A DNA stretch of 64,000 bases, from the NCBI RefSeq assembly GCF_021134715.1, contig NC_060026.1:1364001-1428000 (forward strand). Reading direction: 5' to 3'. This document shows positions 25,797 to 37,944 of this stretch, piece after piece. The notes beneath the pieces are model-generated. The model worked only from the letters and a program-made list of their open reading frames with translations, made no database searches and was not told the origin of the DNA. This DNA is from Daphnia pulex (lineage: Eukaryota; Arthropoda; Branchiopoda; Diplostraca; Daphniidae). The translations under genes were made by a program, and so were the position numbers. Within the stretch, counting starts at the first letter, position 1. Every line of letters begins with the position of its first letter.

Positions 25797-28160
25797 CAGT
25801 GCTGTCTGACAGCGTAGGCCTAATTCCACGAAAAAAGAAAATGGAAACCATACGTATTAGATGTGATTTGGTTTTTTAAAATAACCTTTTAAAACAAATA
25901 TTGTGATCTTAATAATCGACTGAATTCAATAATGTGCAGAATTTGTTTGACATATAGGCTCTAGCTAGTGTTATCTCTAGTTTATTACTCTGTTGTTTGT
26001 TTGAGAAATAAACAATTATTGCTAATTGGTTTTTGATATTGAGTAAGCATGCGACTCAAAGTATTTAAGCTGCTTGGCAACGACACCAATAAGGATAATT
26101 TTAATAGTTTTGTGAGTGGCTTTTAAGCTGCGTCGTCCAATAAAACATCCCAACGGGAATAAGACATATTGACTCAGCTCGCCCCACAAGGCCATAAGTG
26201 TATATAGCGACAACTGGCTATACAGCCCTATCTATTTTACCCATGTATAACATCTAATGCGCATTTCACAGAGATAGAATGACTAGACAAAAAGGACGAC
26301 ACATTTAATAGGAAAATGACTTTTTTTAAACGATAGTACTGCGTATTATCTTGGGATAATAATAGAAAACAACCGGAATGGTCGATGGCTAATATCACAA
26401 GAATGAAACATAACCTGCCAGAAGTCTAAAAATAGAAGTAATATTATACAAAAAAAACCCGACTGATGGGTGGATTTCTCGGGATACGATGACCTTATGA
26501 CCAGGTCAATTTCAACATTTTTTTTTCGGGTTTTTCCCATCAATTGCCATCAATCAGTAGAAAAAAACAAAAAACAAAACATGAACTTGTGATTCGCATA
26601 CGTTTGCTGTGAATAATTGTGAAAAACCCGCTACTGGAAAGAGTGGATTTTCGGCAAACCCGGTGGGAGCCATCCATTTTACTTGCAATTCATCAGAAAT
26701 CAGGTTGCAAATTCGAATAAGAATTTCATTTTAAAAAATAACATAAAATAAAAATCATGAATTACTTGGCACCAGGTAGGGCTGTGAGCTACCATGGTCA
26801 CTACGTGCAAGTAGAAGAAAAACATCGCAGGCTGGGCGATTCCCAGTATTACATGATTACGAAAAATATCGTAATACCATGGAGACACTTTTGCCTAAAC
26901 GCTCATATTATATATACGTGCTGTAGGTACTCATTCGAGTCGTCTTTGAGGTCTGTTATGTAATCTAATTTTTCGTCAGTTCTACAAAGCAGCCAATTTC
27001 ATTTGGAAAGTTTATTTTTTTAATTTTTAAAAAATGCGCTTGAGCGATTATATAAACGTTTAACGCTACCCACTGGAGTTTCCTTTGAAATAACTTGATA
27101 TACGCACCAAACGAGACTTTATTTTTCCACCCCTTGTAAAGTGATTTCGGGCAATTTTTTAAAACAAGTTTCCAGGGGATTTTTTTTCTATTCTGACGAT
27201 GCGCAATTAAGGCGGTAGCAACGGCAGACCTACAAGAGCAATTATATATCAGCAGATAAGATTCACCTTTCGTACAAGAGGTGCCTCTGTCAGTTTCACC
27301 TTACTTATTACACCTGACTCTCATTAGTATTATAGTCAGTTGCGTGGCGTCGTGGTTTGATGGTTCATCAAGATCCGCTGGAACCTTTTATTTGTTTATT
27401 ATTTGCACTCTTCTTCCCTATTCTTTTGAGTCATATAGAAATGGATTGAGAGGCGTTCTTTAGCTTTATACATAGTCTCATTTCTATGACGTTTGAAAAG
27501 TGGTTCAATTATAGAACTTTTTGCAGATTTCGTAGGTTGACGACTAGACGACAATGTCGTCTTGGCGAATGCTGCTGCCGTCACACTCGTCGTTTATCCC
27601 CATCATCATATACGCTTCCGGCCAGCGCCATTGTGTCTACTTCTATGACGTCGCGTCAATCCGAGGTAGTATATTTATACATACATGAACTATTCTCTCT
27701 TTCAACCTTATTGTCATCAGCACTTTTCTATTTTGATTTGAAAAAAAGGTTTTTGAACCCGACGAGTCATTTGTGTATGTCTAGTCACCAGAGATACGAT
27801 CAGAAAACATCAAAAGGTTATATAATAGGTAGGCGTATATATACTGGAGAAGGTGGGGATGTCACCTTTCCTCCTCCGAGCTGTGGGTTGTTGGGAATTA
27901 CCCAGGGCAAATAACGCAAATAGTTTTCCAACATTTTTTAACAAAGGAAAAGAAAATGTAAACGATTCTTTTGAAAAGGTTTTTTATTTGTATTTAAATG
28001 ATTCGACGAAAAGGGGCCATGACATTTTTCCCTTTATCTTTCTTATCGTTTGTAAATTGCCAAAGTGAATAAGGCCTAATGGAATAACACGAAGTATTTA
28101 TTTATTATTTAGATGGTCTCGCTCCGAGTGTCGCGTCTATAGATGACAGACATGCGCACA
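25797..28160. other. Intergenic region upstream of timeless
   Basis: 2.3 kb without a recognisable gene; open frames are under 145 codons and have no family resemblance. AT-rich. This is the candidate cis-regulatory region of timeless. Confidence 0.5.
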
Positions 28161-28190
28161 GCCGGAGTCGATTTATGTACCGACTCCGGC
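28161..28190. promoter_or_regulatory. Perfect 10-bp inverted repeat upstream of timeless
   Basis: GCCGGAGTCG and its exact reverse complement, separated by a 10 bp AT-rich spacer, 185 bp upstream of the timeless ATG. GC-rich arms in AT-rich surroundings suggest a dimeric protein-binding site or a hairpin. No known factor is assigned, and no CACGTG E-box was seen next to it. Confidence 0.5.
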
Positions 28191-28374
28191 CTACAAAAGT
28201 CTCCGCAATTCCGCTTTTGCTACTCACACGACCGCAGGAATCCCCACGGCACTGTACGTCTGTTGTTCAGTCCACAAAAAGTTTAGGAATTAAATCAATT
28301 CGTTCAAGTGTTGTTGTTTGAATGGTGTGAAAAATATAACTGGTCACTCGTATTATTGACAGCTGTGATTCGAA

Positions 28375-31300
28375 ATGGAGCGGCGGATGACATTAAGCGG
28401 CCATGTTCCGTCTTTATCTCTCATTCCGTTGGGGACTTGTCACAACGGCAAATATTACATCGACAGCGAATGTCTGGGTAAGCAATTCATTTATTTTTCT
28501 TTACTTAACACATAATTAAACGTGGAAGTGATCACCAGATTGGGAATTCGTCGGAAACGAATTATCTGTCACAACACAGGCTGCATGTGCAATCAAGACA
28601 TGTTTGTGTGATTCACAGCTCCCCCTAACAGCAGTTAATTACTAATAATCTATTTCCACTTATATATCCGCTCAGTTGGCCTTGTAGCTAAATAATAGGC
28701 TTTCCGGCCAACTTTTCCTTTTTCAGTTGATGATGTGTCGTCACCATCTCCTCCGCTCGACGTCACGAAAAACTTATAAGCTGAAAATGTTGTTTTTTTT
28801 TTCTCTTTCTTTCTATAAATACCAGTTCATCTTGAAGAGATTAATTTCAAATTGAAAAACGAGGATCCCATTACTCGCCCACTTGGGTGCGCCCTCACAT
28901 TCCTGGACATTCTGAACAAAGTAAAGTATAATAGAAAATGAATTGACTAAATTACAATTCCACCAAACTAACAATTAATGTGTAGGATCTGATCCCGATT
29001 CTAATCAACAGCCAGGATCAGCCCAGCATTTTGAATTCGACAATCAAGTATACAAAAAATAATACAGTTATACGGTATTATTCGGAAAGTAATTTTTTAA
29101 AAAATGTTGTTTGGTTTCCCTGTCTTTCAATAGATTATTGGCTGAGCTAACTACACCCCTAGAATGCCTGGGAATGGTCGGCGTAGATACTCGATCCAAT
29201 CAGAGCAGCACGGCAACGCAACAAGTTGTCATCTACAAACTGACTCAGCTGCTCTACAACGCCAAGGAATCCTTTCTGGATGGTGGGGCCATGCCAGCCG
29301 TTCTCCGTCACGTTCGCCACACCCTAAAAAATGTAAAAATCGTCCTAATCGATCCCGCGTAATTAATTTTATCCTTTTAACCAAAAAACGTTTTCCAACC
29401 GAATCACCAGGAGCCGTTGTCGAGCGATGATAACATTTCTGTGAATCATTCCCTGTTACTCATTCGCAATATCCTGCACGCTCCCGAACGACCTACTCAG
29501 ATGGCGGACAAACGACAGGATCAGCAGGACCAACTAATGCGGATATTATTGGCCCAGGGACTGGATCGTCTCCTCATCAGCTTACTGGCCTGCACCCAAA
29601 AGGTGAATTCATTAATTATATCATTTGAAATCTTTTATTTTCCCGCTTCTAAAATTAAGGTAGAAGAAATTAATCAGCTGGACGGAGAAGGTAAATTGAA
29701 TTTCTCGGAACGATGTTTTAAAAATTTAATTTCAAAGATCCTGTACAGAAATGTATTCGGGTGAAACTCTAATGTAGCTACTATTTAAAATAATAAGTAA
29801 AGAGCGAGATCCTTCCAAATGGTTTCCCGGAAAAAGTAACGTACGAGATACATGTTACACTTGTTACAGCTATAACGAGCAACTTAATCCATCGTATTGA
29901 TTTTTTGCCTTCGCCCCCAGACATAGAGTCTTTATATACAGCACGTCTGCACCCGTTCCACGTGTAGTCTATTAAATAATGAATTGCATTCGCTTGTGTC
30001 GTTATCAAAAGAAAAACCAAAAACAACTTTAGACCGGATAACCGTTCAGCAGTCTATATCATACTAAACAGTTTTATGTTTAATATTTGCGTATAGGAAC
30101 AATGGATGGTGACAGTTGTGCAACTCATTTCTCTCTTGTACAAGGATCGACCCGTTGAAACTATTTTACAAATTTTAGATGAAAACTGCACTCAACTTGA
30201 GCCGGAATTCTACTTTGACAAAGACCAGCAAAATCAATTTGGTATAAAAATTGAGAGCAAATGGCACGACAATTATGTAAATTGTTTTCTTCCTGCGCCA
30301 ATAGATAAATGTCGACGATCTAGTCAGCAAAGTACGTCCAGTGGCTTCCACTCGGAGGATTCAAATGCGCCGAAAATTACATCACCAAAGGTTACGGATT
30401 CAGTGATGAAGAAATCTAATCAAAGTAAAAGTTTTTCAGGAAGTCAATCCAGTGAGTCATAAAAATTGGAAAACCTTTGAACATTTTATATATGACATCC
30501 GCTTTTGTCGTTTCCCTTTTTTACAGGTAAATGCGGAAGTTTGTCGTCTTCCGCATCATCTCAACTTGGCGGAACTAAATGCTTAAAAAAGTAAAATAAA
30601 ATAAATATTCGCATGGGAAACGCCATCTGACTCAAATAATCTCTGCTCTCGGTATCCAGGAGTTTTAAAGGAACTTCCAAGAAATTAGAGAAAAGTTTAA
30701 AAAAGCTTAGCAAATACAACAAACTTGGACGTCGAGTGGAGATGAAAGGCAACGTCGTAGAGTACAAACCAACAGATGAAAGCACTTTGAATCTCCTGAA
30801 AGGATTTACTATCAATTTTATCCGTCAAGGTATTAATAACTCGCTATAGCGTAGATTATAATGTCATCAAAGTTTTGAATTTTCTTCTGATAGGCTACAA
30901 CACGCTGGTGGGCCAATTGCATCAACAGATGCTGAAACAACAGGGCGACGCCCACTTCCAGCTGCTGGATAAGTCGCATTTTCTCTGGCTCATTTCTTAT
31001 TTCCTTCCCATCGCCTCCCGGTTGGAATTAAGCGCGGAAAATTTAAAAAACGTCTTAACTATTGATCTCTTGTGTTATCTGACGTGGGAAGCTGTTCAGC
31101 AGACGGAGGAACTAGAAATTTATGCGTTTCAACATTCAACATTCGATCTCAAATCGTGCGTGAGGCGCTTGCATTTGTGCGTGAAAGCAATTCGTGAATA
31201 TTTGAAAACACTGGAGAGATTTTCTCGTCCTTCGACGTCTAGAAATGTAAATGCACCGGATAATGTGATTACTCGACTGAGTGGTTACGTGCCAGCCATT

Positions 31301-32764
31301 CGGGACCTCCGTCAACTCTTTTTGCTCCAACTCCGTCAATACGATCCGGTCGTTCAAAGTCGGCGCTATCTACTCGATGTCATCGCAACCAATCACATCT
31401 TATTGCTGTCGCTCGAACGGTCCACTGCCGGGCAATCATCACGCGGGAGTTTTGACATCAGCCAACACTTGACTCAATTCTGTTCGGAAATGATAGTCGA
31501 TCGATACGGCACGGCCCTCGCGGATTTCCAGACCAACGGCCCATTCGTCAACGATTGCATCTTGACTCTTTTGCATCACGTCGCGGGCGATTTGGGCCGG
31601 GCCGACCTTTTGTGCCGGCCCGTCATTCTTCGTCCGTTCAGCAAAATTTGGAAAGAGGAATTCAACGTAAGTTTATTACAATCAACAACTATAGCATTCG
31701 GAATTATTCAAATTTGTCTGATTTATTTGCAGGTGTGTGACGACTGGAATGATCTGATTGAATTGACTATTAAAAAATCAATGCGAGAAATTCAGAAAAG
31801 CTCAATCAAAGAGACATTGCGCAGCAACCCAAATGAACCGCTAGAGATCAAAGATTCCGCTTCCCATTCGATGGAGATCCTCCCACTAAAATATTCGGAT
31901 GAGAAAACAATAGAAGAATCGACTGAAACAAATCAATTGTCGTATGAAGAACCTCGTAGCACTGAATCACTATTGATTCAACTCAAGGATTCTGGTGGGT
32001 TTCAATAAATTTTTTAAAATTGTTACTCAAACAATTGGAATTTTTTGTTCCTGCAGGTTTTCAGAAACAACTGGAATGGATTCAATCTTCATTGTTATCG
32101 GCCTGTGCTGTTCGATTGGGGACCTACTCCGGCCAAGAATTCCGCCACCCCATCACTTCCCTGAGTTTTCAAATGAATTTATCCTGCCCTTTGGTTCCCT
32201 GGACGGAGGTGGAAGCATCCGCCCTGCGTTCAGAACTCTTCCTCAATCTCCTATTTCGTATTGGTCTCATTCCTCCATCCCCTCAGCCTGTCCTGTACCC
32301 TCGTATCCCGCGTGAATGGTCCCCGGACACTTTGTACAGTGTCGCCCTCCTTTTCGGACCCATCGACCAGAAGAGGATCGATTTCGATTTGAGTCAAGTC
32401 AAGAAAATCGAACTAGACTTCCCCTATTCATCTGTCAATGTCCAAAATGTCCAAAGACCATCTCCTCACCCTTACATAATTCACGAGGGCGTATCTTACC
32501 GTGAAGATTCGTTCCTGGAATCCAAGTTTCTTTCAGCAGAGATTGAAATTCCTGGGCAGAATAGCAACGATGACAGTGTCTTCGACAACCATAGTCCACG
32601 ACCATTGGACAGGTACAAATCAATTTCCAAATACCACGAATTTCAGCAGCCTATTTACATAATTTTCCGTCGACAGTATCAGTACCACCAGTTCACTAGA
32701 AGTCCACAAAATGGACTCTAGCGACGACGAAGAAATGGAGGACCTTCTGTTTGTGACAGATTAG
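28375..32764 (+). CDS. tim: Timeless, circadian (Drosophila-type) clock protein
   Basis: Partner of PERIOD in the arthropod clock negative-feedback loop. Twelve exons in phase: 28375-28477, 28826-28920, 28986-29047, 29134-29332, 29411-29602, 30097-30451, 30527-30590, 30660-30829, 30894-31666, 31733-31994, 32057-32612, 32677-32764; 972 aa. Pattern matches to insect TIM in order: LEEINFKLKNED near the N-terminus, LTTPLECL, LLLIRNILHAPE, VVQLISLLYKD, a Ser-rich linker, SKKLEKSLKK with PTDESTLNLLKGFTINF, SHFLWLISYFLPIASRLEL, IRDLRQLFLLQLR, NDCILTLLHHVAGDLGR, CDDWNDLIELTI, and a C-terminal FQKQLEWIQSSLL...REWSPDTLY...GPIDQ. The circadian rather than replication-type identity rests on these insect-TIM matches. 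It is shorter than fly TIM (about 1,400 aa): the acidic linker is reduced, and the conserved block between CDDWNDLIE and the C-terminal part is absent. The protein ends in an acidic tail (SSDDEEMEDL). Confidence 0.93.
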
Positions 32765-33392
32765 GCAGATTGGAAGGTTGTGACGTCACGAGATAATTCA
32801 ATTCCGTCTAAACGGACAGCGGTGCATGTTTAAACCATCCAAATTAAATGTGGAACAATTAGTTGATTCACCTCTCTGTAAATATTCTCCAACAATAATT
32901 TGGTAAGACATTTTTCCTATTATTTATTGCGCAACAATCAACTGTGTAATTGCAATATCGTATCGCGAAAAATAATTATCAACTAATTAATTCTCAATTA
33001 ATTAACTAATTATCTTCCTTAGTAATTATCTCCCTGTCTCAATTTAACATAATTACTGTCGTTCTCATTTCAACCAAAAAGTTACGTAATTATTACGTAA
33101 ATATTTACATAACTGTCTACGTGACCAGCATCACGTTCAAATCTGATGGCCAGTCCTTGGTCAAGGACCCCAAGGTCAAGCCAGACGTTGGTCACATCAT
33201 CCCAACGGGTTCCCTTATATACAGTTAAAACCTTCTCATGAAAAGTTGAAAACTTCAATCTCCTAGTTGCGCTCGTGCTCTTCAGTCCACCCCTGCAAAG
33301 TTCTACCCAGTGTTTTTCAAATTTTCCCAGTCAATAGTGTGCAGAGTGTTAGTCCCTATTCTTACGTAATAACTTTCAATGAAGAAAGAACA
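32765..33392. promoter_or_regulatory. Intergenic region with TATA box of FEM1-like gene C
   Basis: Between tim and gene C. A TATATA box lies at 33216-33221, about 175 bp before the ATG at 33393. Upstream (about 33150-33185) are clustered GGTCAAGG and AAGGTCAAG half-sites of nuclear-receptor type. AT-rich TAATTA runs occupy 32970-33060. Confidence 0.45.
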
Positions 33393-35144
33393 ATGGCAAC
33401 CACCCCAAACGTATTTCATCTGTTTTACCAAGCCGTCATCAAAGGTTCATTAGCTGAATTATACGACATCCGCCATCATTATTCGTGGAAGGCCATTTCG
33501 ATCGAGCTCATCACTGGCCCTCATTTCAACCAAGGCGAAACTTCACTGCAGGTGGCCGTCCAGTGCGGACACTACGACGTGGTCGAGTTTCTCGTCCATC
33601 AATTAAAATATCACGTCACTCACGCCGTCTGCCCGCAAGGCAAATTCGCCCAGTCCAGTAATAACAAGTGTCCGTTCTCCTGGGACAAACTGGACTACAC
33701 CCGAACATTACCGTCGTCGTTTGTTTTACCGTCGGCGGCCGTTTCGATCGTCCGCGACATCACCGGCCAGGTGCCCATCATCAAATTGATCGAGTACCTG
33801 GTGGACGTGGCCAACGACGAGCCCTTTTGGCTGGAATTTGTTTTAAATTCGTTCGTGACCAGCTCGGCCATCACTCGGCCGGAAAAGATTGTCGCCCTGG
33901 AACTGATGGGCGCCGCTTTCATTTTCAAACAGATTTTGCACACGCGTCGCAAATCGCTGTGCAAGAAAAATCCGACCGAAACCGGACCGTGGCGCGGGCT
34001 GCAGTGCTGGAAATCGGCCATGATTTACCGCAGGATCGATGATGGCGATGGCGATCCTCCGATCCCGAAAATTCCTTACGTCTTTTCTGAAATTGCCTTT
34101 AGCGCTTTTGGCGACGCGGTTGAATTCATGACGTTAGACGAGCTGGACCTGCTGGAACAACAATCCACGTTGCACGGATCCCACCAGGATTGGCATCTTT
34201 TATGCGGACCACTGGTCGTTCAAGCTCTGCTGGTCAGTAAGCGCATCTTTAGCCAAAACGGTGCTGATGCTGCCGGCCAGCAAATTGACGGGCCCAATTC
34301 GTTCCACCTGGACAATTTGCTGCACTACGGACTCTACTGTAAATTCCATCAGCAGTACAGCCAGGCCATCAACGTTTCCCTGCTCATCCTGGAACATTCC
34401 AAAGGTTTCAATCCCAATTCGTCACCCAAGTGCGTCAAATTATTCGCCGAAACGTTCGATCTCATGTTGGTGTGTCTAAAACGACGCCAGCCGCCCAACA
34501 GCATCTTGAAACAGGAGCTGTCGTCGGCCAATCTCCTGGCGGCCGCCAAATTCGGGATCGAAATCTTCACCAACATGTTGCCAGTGCCGCCGGTGACTCT
34601 GCCCGAGCGCCAGCTGTTTGACATTATCGAGCGAACTTATTTCTTCATCTCCAATTGGCTGCCCAGGTTGAACCAGCAGCAAGTCGAACAGTTAACCGAA
34701 TATCTTTCGGGCTATATTCACCTGTACAATGAAAATAGCGGCGTCACCAGTCTCCTTCACGTGGCCATTGAGATGGTCGACTATCACGGGGGATTGTCCC
34801 ATTATTCTACTAGACATGCGGTGTCGATTATTCAATTGTTGCTGGAAGCAGGAGCCGATCCGAACGCGACCGACCGGTACGGCAAGACTCCGCTTCATTT
34901 CTTGGCTGGAAAGTATTCGCAAGATGAGACTTCGGAAGCGTATTTTATTATTTTCCAGGCACTGCTGGACGCTGGTGGGTATCTGGACCAGGCCGCACCC
35001 AACGGCAAAACGGTTCTCTGCATGCTGAAGGATCGCAGGACCAAACACCCCACTTTGGGCTATCCCTTTGATCCTTTTATCGATTCGCTGATTGAACCTG
35101 AAAGTCCTCTTTTTTCTAGTCCTTCTACATCCAAATCCATTTGA
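33393..35144 (+). CDS. Divergent FEM1-like ankyrin protein C
   Basis: Third member of the local family; single exon, 583 aa, from ATG 33393. The frame is open upstream to 33267, but MATTPNV aligns with the start of copy A. N-terminal ankyrin ETSLQVAVQCGHYDVVEFLV, then KIVALELMGAAFIF and GLQCWKSAMIYRR as in FEM1, YSQAINVSLLILEHS, C-terminal VTSLLHVAIEM, LLLEAGADPNATDRYGKTPLHFL and ALLDAGGYLDQAAPNGKTVLCML. It stops soon after a DPFIDSLIEPESPLF tail and lacks the SLKCLAAR-like closing segment present in A and B, so its end is shortened. Probable role by family: CUL2-type substrate receptor; unproven. Confidence 0.82.
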   Translation: MATTPNVFHLFYQAVIKGSLAELYDIRHHYSWKAISIELITGPHFNQGETSLQVAVQCGHYDVVEFLVHQLKYHVTHAVCPQGKFAQSSNNKCPFSWDKLDYTRTLPSSFVLPSAAVSIVRDITGQVPIIKLIEYLVDVANDEPFWLEFVLNSFVTSSAITRPEKIVALELMGAAFIFKQILHTRRKSLCKKNPTETGPWRGLQCWKSAMIYRRIDDGDGDPPIPKIPYVFSEIAFSAFGDAVEFMTLDELDLLEQQSTLHGSHQDWHLLCGPLVVQALLVSKRIFSQNGADAAGQQIDGPNSFHLDNLLHYGLYCKFHQQYSQAINVSLLILEHSKGFNPNSSPKCVKLFAETFDLMLVCLKRRQPPNSILKQELSSANLLAAAKFGIEIFTNMLPVPPVTLPERQLFDIIERTYFFISNWLPRLNQQQVEQLTEYLSGYIHLYNENSGVTSLLHVAIEMVDYHGGLSHYSTRHAVSIIQLLLEAGADPNATDRYGKTPLHFLAGKYSQDETSEAYFIIFQALLDAGGYLDQAAPNGKTVLCMLKDRRTKHPTLGYPFDPFIDSLIEPESPLFSSPSTSKSI

Positions 35145-37111
35145 AATACCTGCATTAATTTCCTTCGCAAGTCACTGGTAACAAATCAGTCAAATGATTT
35201 TCTTAATTTTGTTAAATGACTAATTGATCATTTGTACTCAGGTTGATTGGAAAAACAAGCTTGTCCCGGATTTACTTCACTTTGGAATTCGTTTGAAAAT
35301 TTATTTCTCCTGTGTAAGATGTGGCCTCTTATATAACCTACGGAGTAATAAAATATTTTGCTAATGCCAAGTAATTAGTCTGTATTTTTCTACTTTTTAA
35401 AATTCGCTAATTGGCTAGTCTAATTCAACATTTCTGTCTTCAAACGGACATCAGTGTTTGACCTGTCAAAAATGCTCTGCTGGTGTCTCAAAATATGTTC
35501 CAGCAATCTATTAATAATGCAAACTATATCGTCAGACATTCGTCTTGTTTGTCTCTAAAAATAGATGGCCTTGGTTTTGTTTGTCGCCAAAAATAGACGA
35601 GGACGATAAGGACATTTCAATAGAATTCCACATCACTTCGGAGACGTACACTTGCGGACATGACCCCTGTTTTCCATAGCACTTGGGACTTGGCTATTAT
35701 TAGTTACATTAGTTATTAGCTGTTATTAGCTATTATGTCTATTATTAGTTTTTTTTTTATCGAATAATTCACCGAACAATGTCGTTCGCTCCGGTTATTT
35801 CTATATACGGATCAATCCTATTCCATTTGACTTACTGTCACTATCATCCTGTTTCCTTGTCAAAAGGCCTGCGACGCAATCAATCAAACTATCATGGACG
35901 CAGAATTAAAAACGTGACGTCACAATCTTGCATCATGCACGGGCAGTGTGTACGGAACCATATGAAAATGACCTCATTTACGTAGCTCTTGACTAATGCA
36001 ATCTACTGAAACCGCTATTCATTTGAACCTCAATGTTTCCGCATCCCATTAATGTGTAATTAATTCGATTTTAAAAAATTTGAATACGAAATTAAAATAC
36101 AACATTGCCACATCGAGCGCCAATCGAGTCACAAATTTGGCAGCAGAGCTTTCCCAAATGTCATAAAAGTTCGTCTGCTCCGTAATCACGCCGAACTGAA
36201 GCTGCCAAACAGAGGCAGTGGGGCTGCCAAAAACCAAACTTAACGTGTTGATGTATAAAAGTTTCGACATTGAATTTCATTCGAGAACACACATTATTTG
36301 ACATTGTCCGATTATAGTGAGCTTTTGGAAATAACTCCGCCAACGTAAAGTTTTCTTTTATTTCTCGATTTGTGAATAGTGTCTGTGTCCTTATTTGTCC
36401 TTATTCTCTACATGTGGTACAAAGCAGTCAAGTCAAGCAAATGTTTCAAACAGCCCAGGATTATCAGATTACATTAATTCAGGGAGTGAATTTGTTCCAA
36501 CTTCATTGAATATTCAACCTCTCCATGTTGAAAAGGGAGCGACTTCTTGAAGAACATTTTTTCTGTCGTTATCTACCAGTCCTAAGTTACCCACCACTTA
36601 GTACAAATACAATAACACAAAGTCTAAGCTGTTCAAGTATAGTGTGACTCTGTGACGGATGAAGTACTCTGCCACCTCCAGTCTACATGGGAGTCGAAGC
36701 AGTGGATCACAGTTCAACATCTGGTAAATATCTCTGTTTAATTAAAAATACTAGCCGGTGAACGTGTACAAGCGTGTCTTTATTTGTTTTGTTTTAGTTT
36801 TGATCATTTAAATTGCTAGCTATTCCGGTAAGAGGGCGGTACAGGAACTATTGAGGAAGTTGGAGCTTCTTTTCGGTACTCTCCGAACAGGCGTTCGAAT
36901 GATAATTAATTCAAGCATTTTGCCACGAGAAGATTATTTGTCACGCAATTACAATTAGAAAAAAAAGCAAAGATTGAGCTAACCAGAATGTATTTGCCAA
37001 TGTCATGCAGAAGATGCTTTATTTTCAGCTATTGATCAAATATTTTAAACGGTATTATAATTTCCTTTTTTTTCAGTCGTTTGTCGTAGCCGAAATTCGT
37101 GACGATTGCGT
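35145..37111. other. Intergenic region, no gene seen
   Basis: AT-rich sequence with TTATTA runs around 35690-35760. A plus-strand TATAAAA (36254-36260) is not followed by any credible coding exon. No repeat or RNA gene was recognised. Confidence 0.4.
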
Positions 37112-37432
37112 TCATTTTCGTTCGTTCTGCGCGCTTCGGCCGGGGATGAAACCGCAAGTGTTTGCAGTTTCATCGGTTTCTCTCCAAGGGCCGGTGTGTC
37201 TCTTCAGGTAACAGTAACCGCCCGCGTGAGTAAAGTGGGTGCATTGAGAGTTGGCGATGCAGATGCCACCGCATTGCTCGCCAGAGCTGGGCTTGTTGTC
37301 GATGACATTGCCAACAAAATGACAATTGTAGTCCCAGCGAACCAATCCGTTGTCGCCTACATTCCAGAATCGAGCGGACACGGTTGTCAGAGACACGGCA
37401 GCCATGAGCAGGAAAATTGACAAGACATTCAT
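37112..37432 (-). CDS. Small secreted PAN/Apple-like cysteine-rich protein
   Basis: 106 aa with a clear signal peptide (MNVLSIFLLMAAVSLTTVSA). The mature part begins ARFWNVGDNGLVRWDYNC and contains GEQCGGICIANSQCTHFTH...GYCYLKRHTG and ends near NTCGFIPG. The spacing C..C...C..F......CYLK....C resembles single PAN/Apple domains, which bind protein or carbohydrate. The coding part is one exon; the ATG follows an acceptor-like TTTGATAG, and a leader exon with a donor near 37506 fits the TATA box at 37593-37599. Function is unknown. Confidence 0.72.
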   Translation of the reverse strand: MNVLSIFLLMAAVSLTTVSARFWNVGDNGLVRWDYNCHFVGNVIDNKPSSGEQCGGICIANSQCTHFTHAGGYCYLKRHTGPWRETDETANTCGFIPGRSAQNERK

Positions 37433-37592
37433 CCTATCAAAGGTTCAAAACATATCATGTTTTACTGTACAACAAACAAACTGAAAGTCGTTTAAAATGA
37501 TCTTACATTTTATTTTGCAGACTGTAGGAAGGAGATGGAACACACAGATCAACTGATGTTTCTTGGTTTGAATCTCGAGTCGAAGTGGATCC

Positions 37593-37599
37593 TTTTATA
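37593..37599 (-). promoter_or_regulatory. TATA box of the PAN-like gene
   Basis: TATAAAA on the minus strand, about 160 bp upstream of the ATG, consistent with a short leader exon and an intron of about 70 bp before the start codon. Confidence 0.6.
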
Positions 37600-37944
37600 C
37601 GGATGAAACTGCATCAGATGTCTTGAGCGTGAGTAGCTTCGGGATATCACGCACGTCGATAATAGAAATGTAAGACCTTTTTCTTTTTTTTTTTTTTTTT
37701 TTGGCTAGGGCGACTGGTTTGCATGGGTTTTTTCCAGGTTATTTCCTCGATGAATACAACTTGGTATTCAACAGATTTAAATCACTGTTTCCTAAAAAAA
37801 AACCGGTCCTTGTATGCTCCCACCATGTTGATCGGTGCCATCAACAAACTGGATTTATTCACGATAGTAATTTTTGCCTCTGCGTTGCCTGTACTTGGGA
37901 TGGTTTGGCCGGTAAAAAATGCGGGTAAATGCACCTTCATTAAT

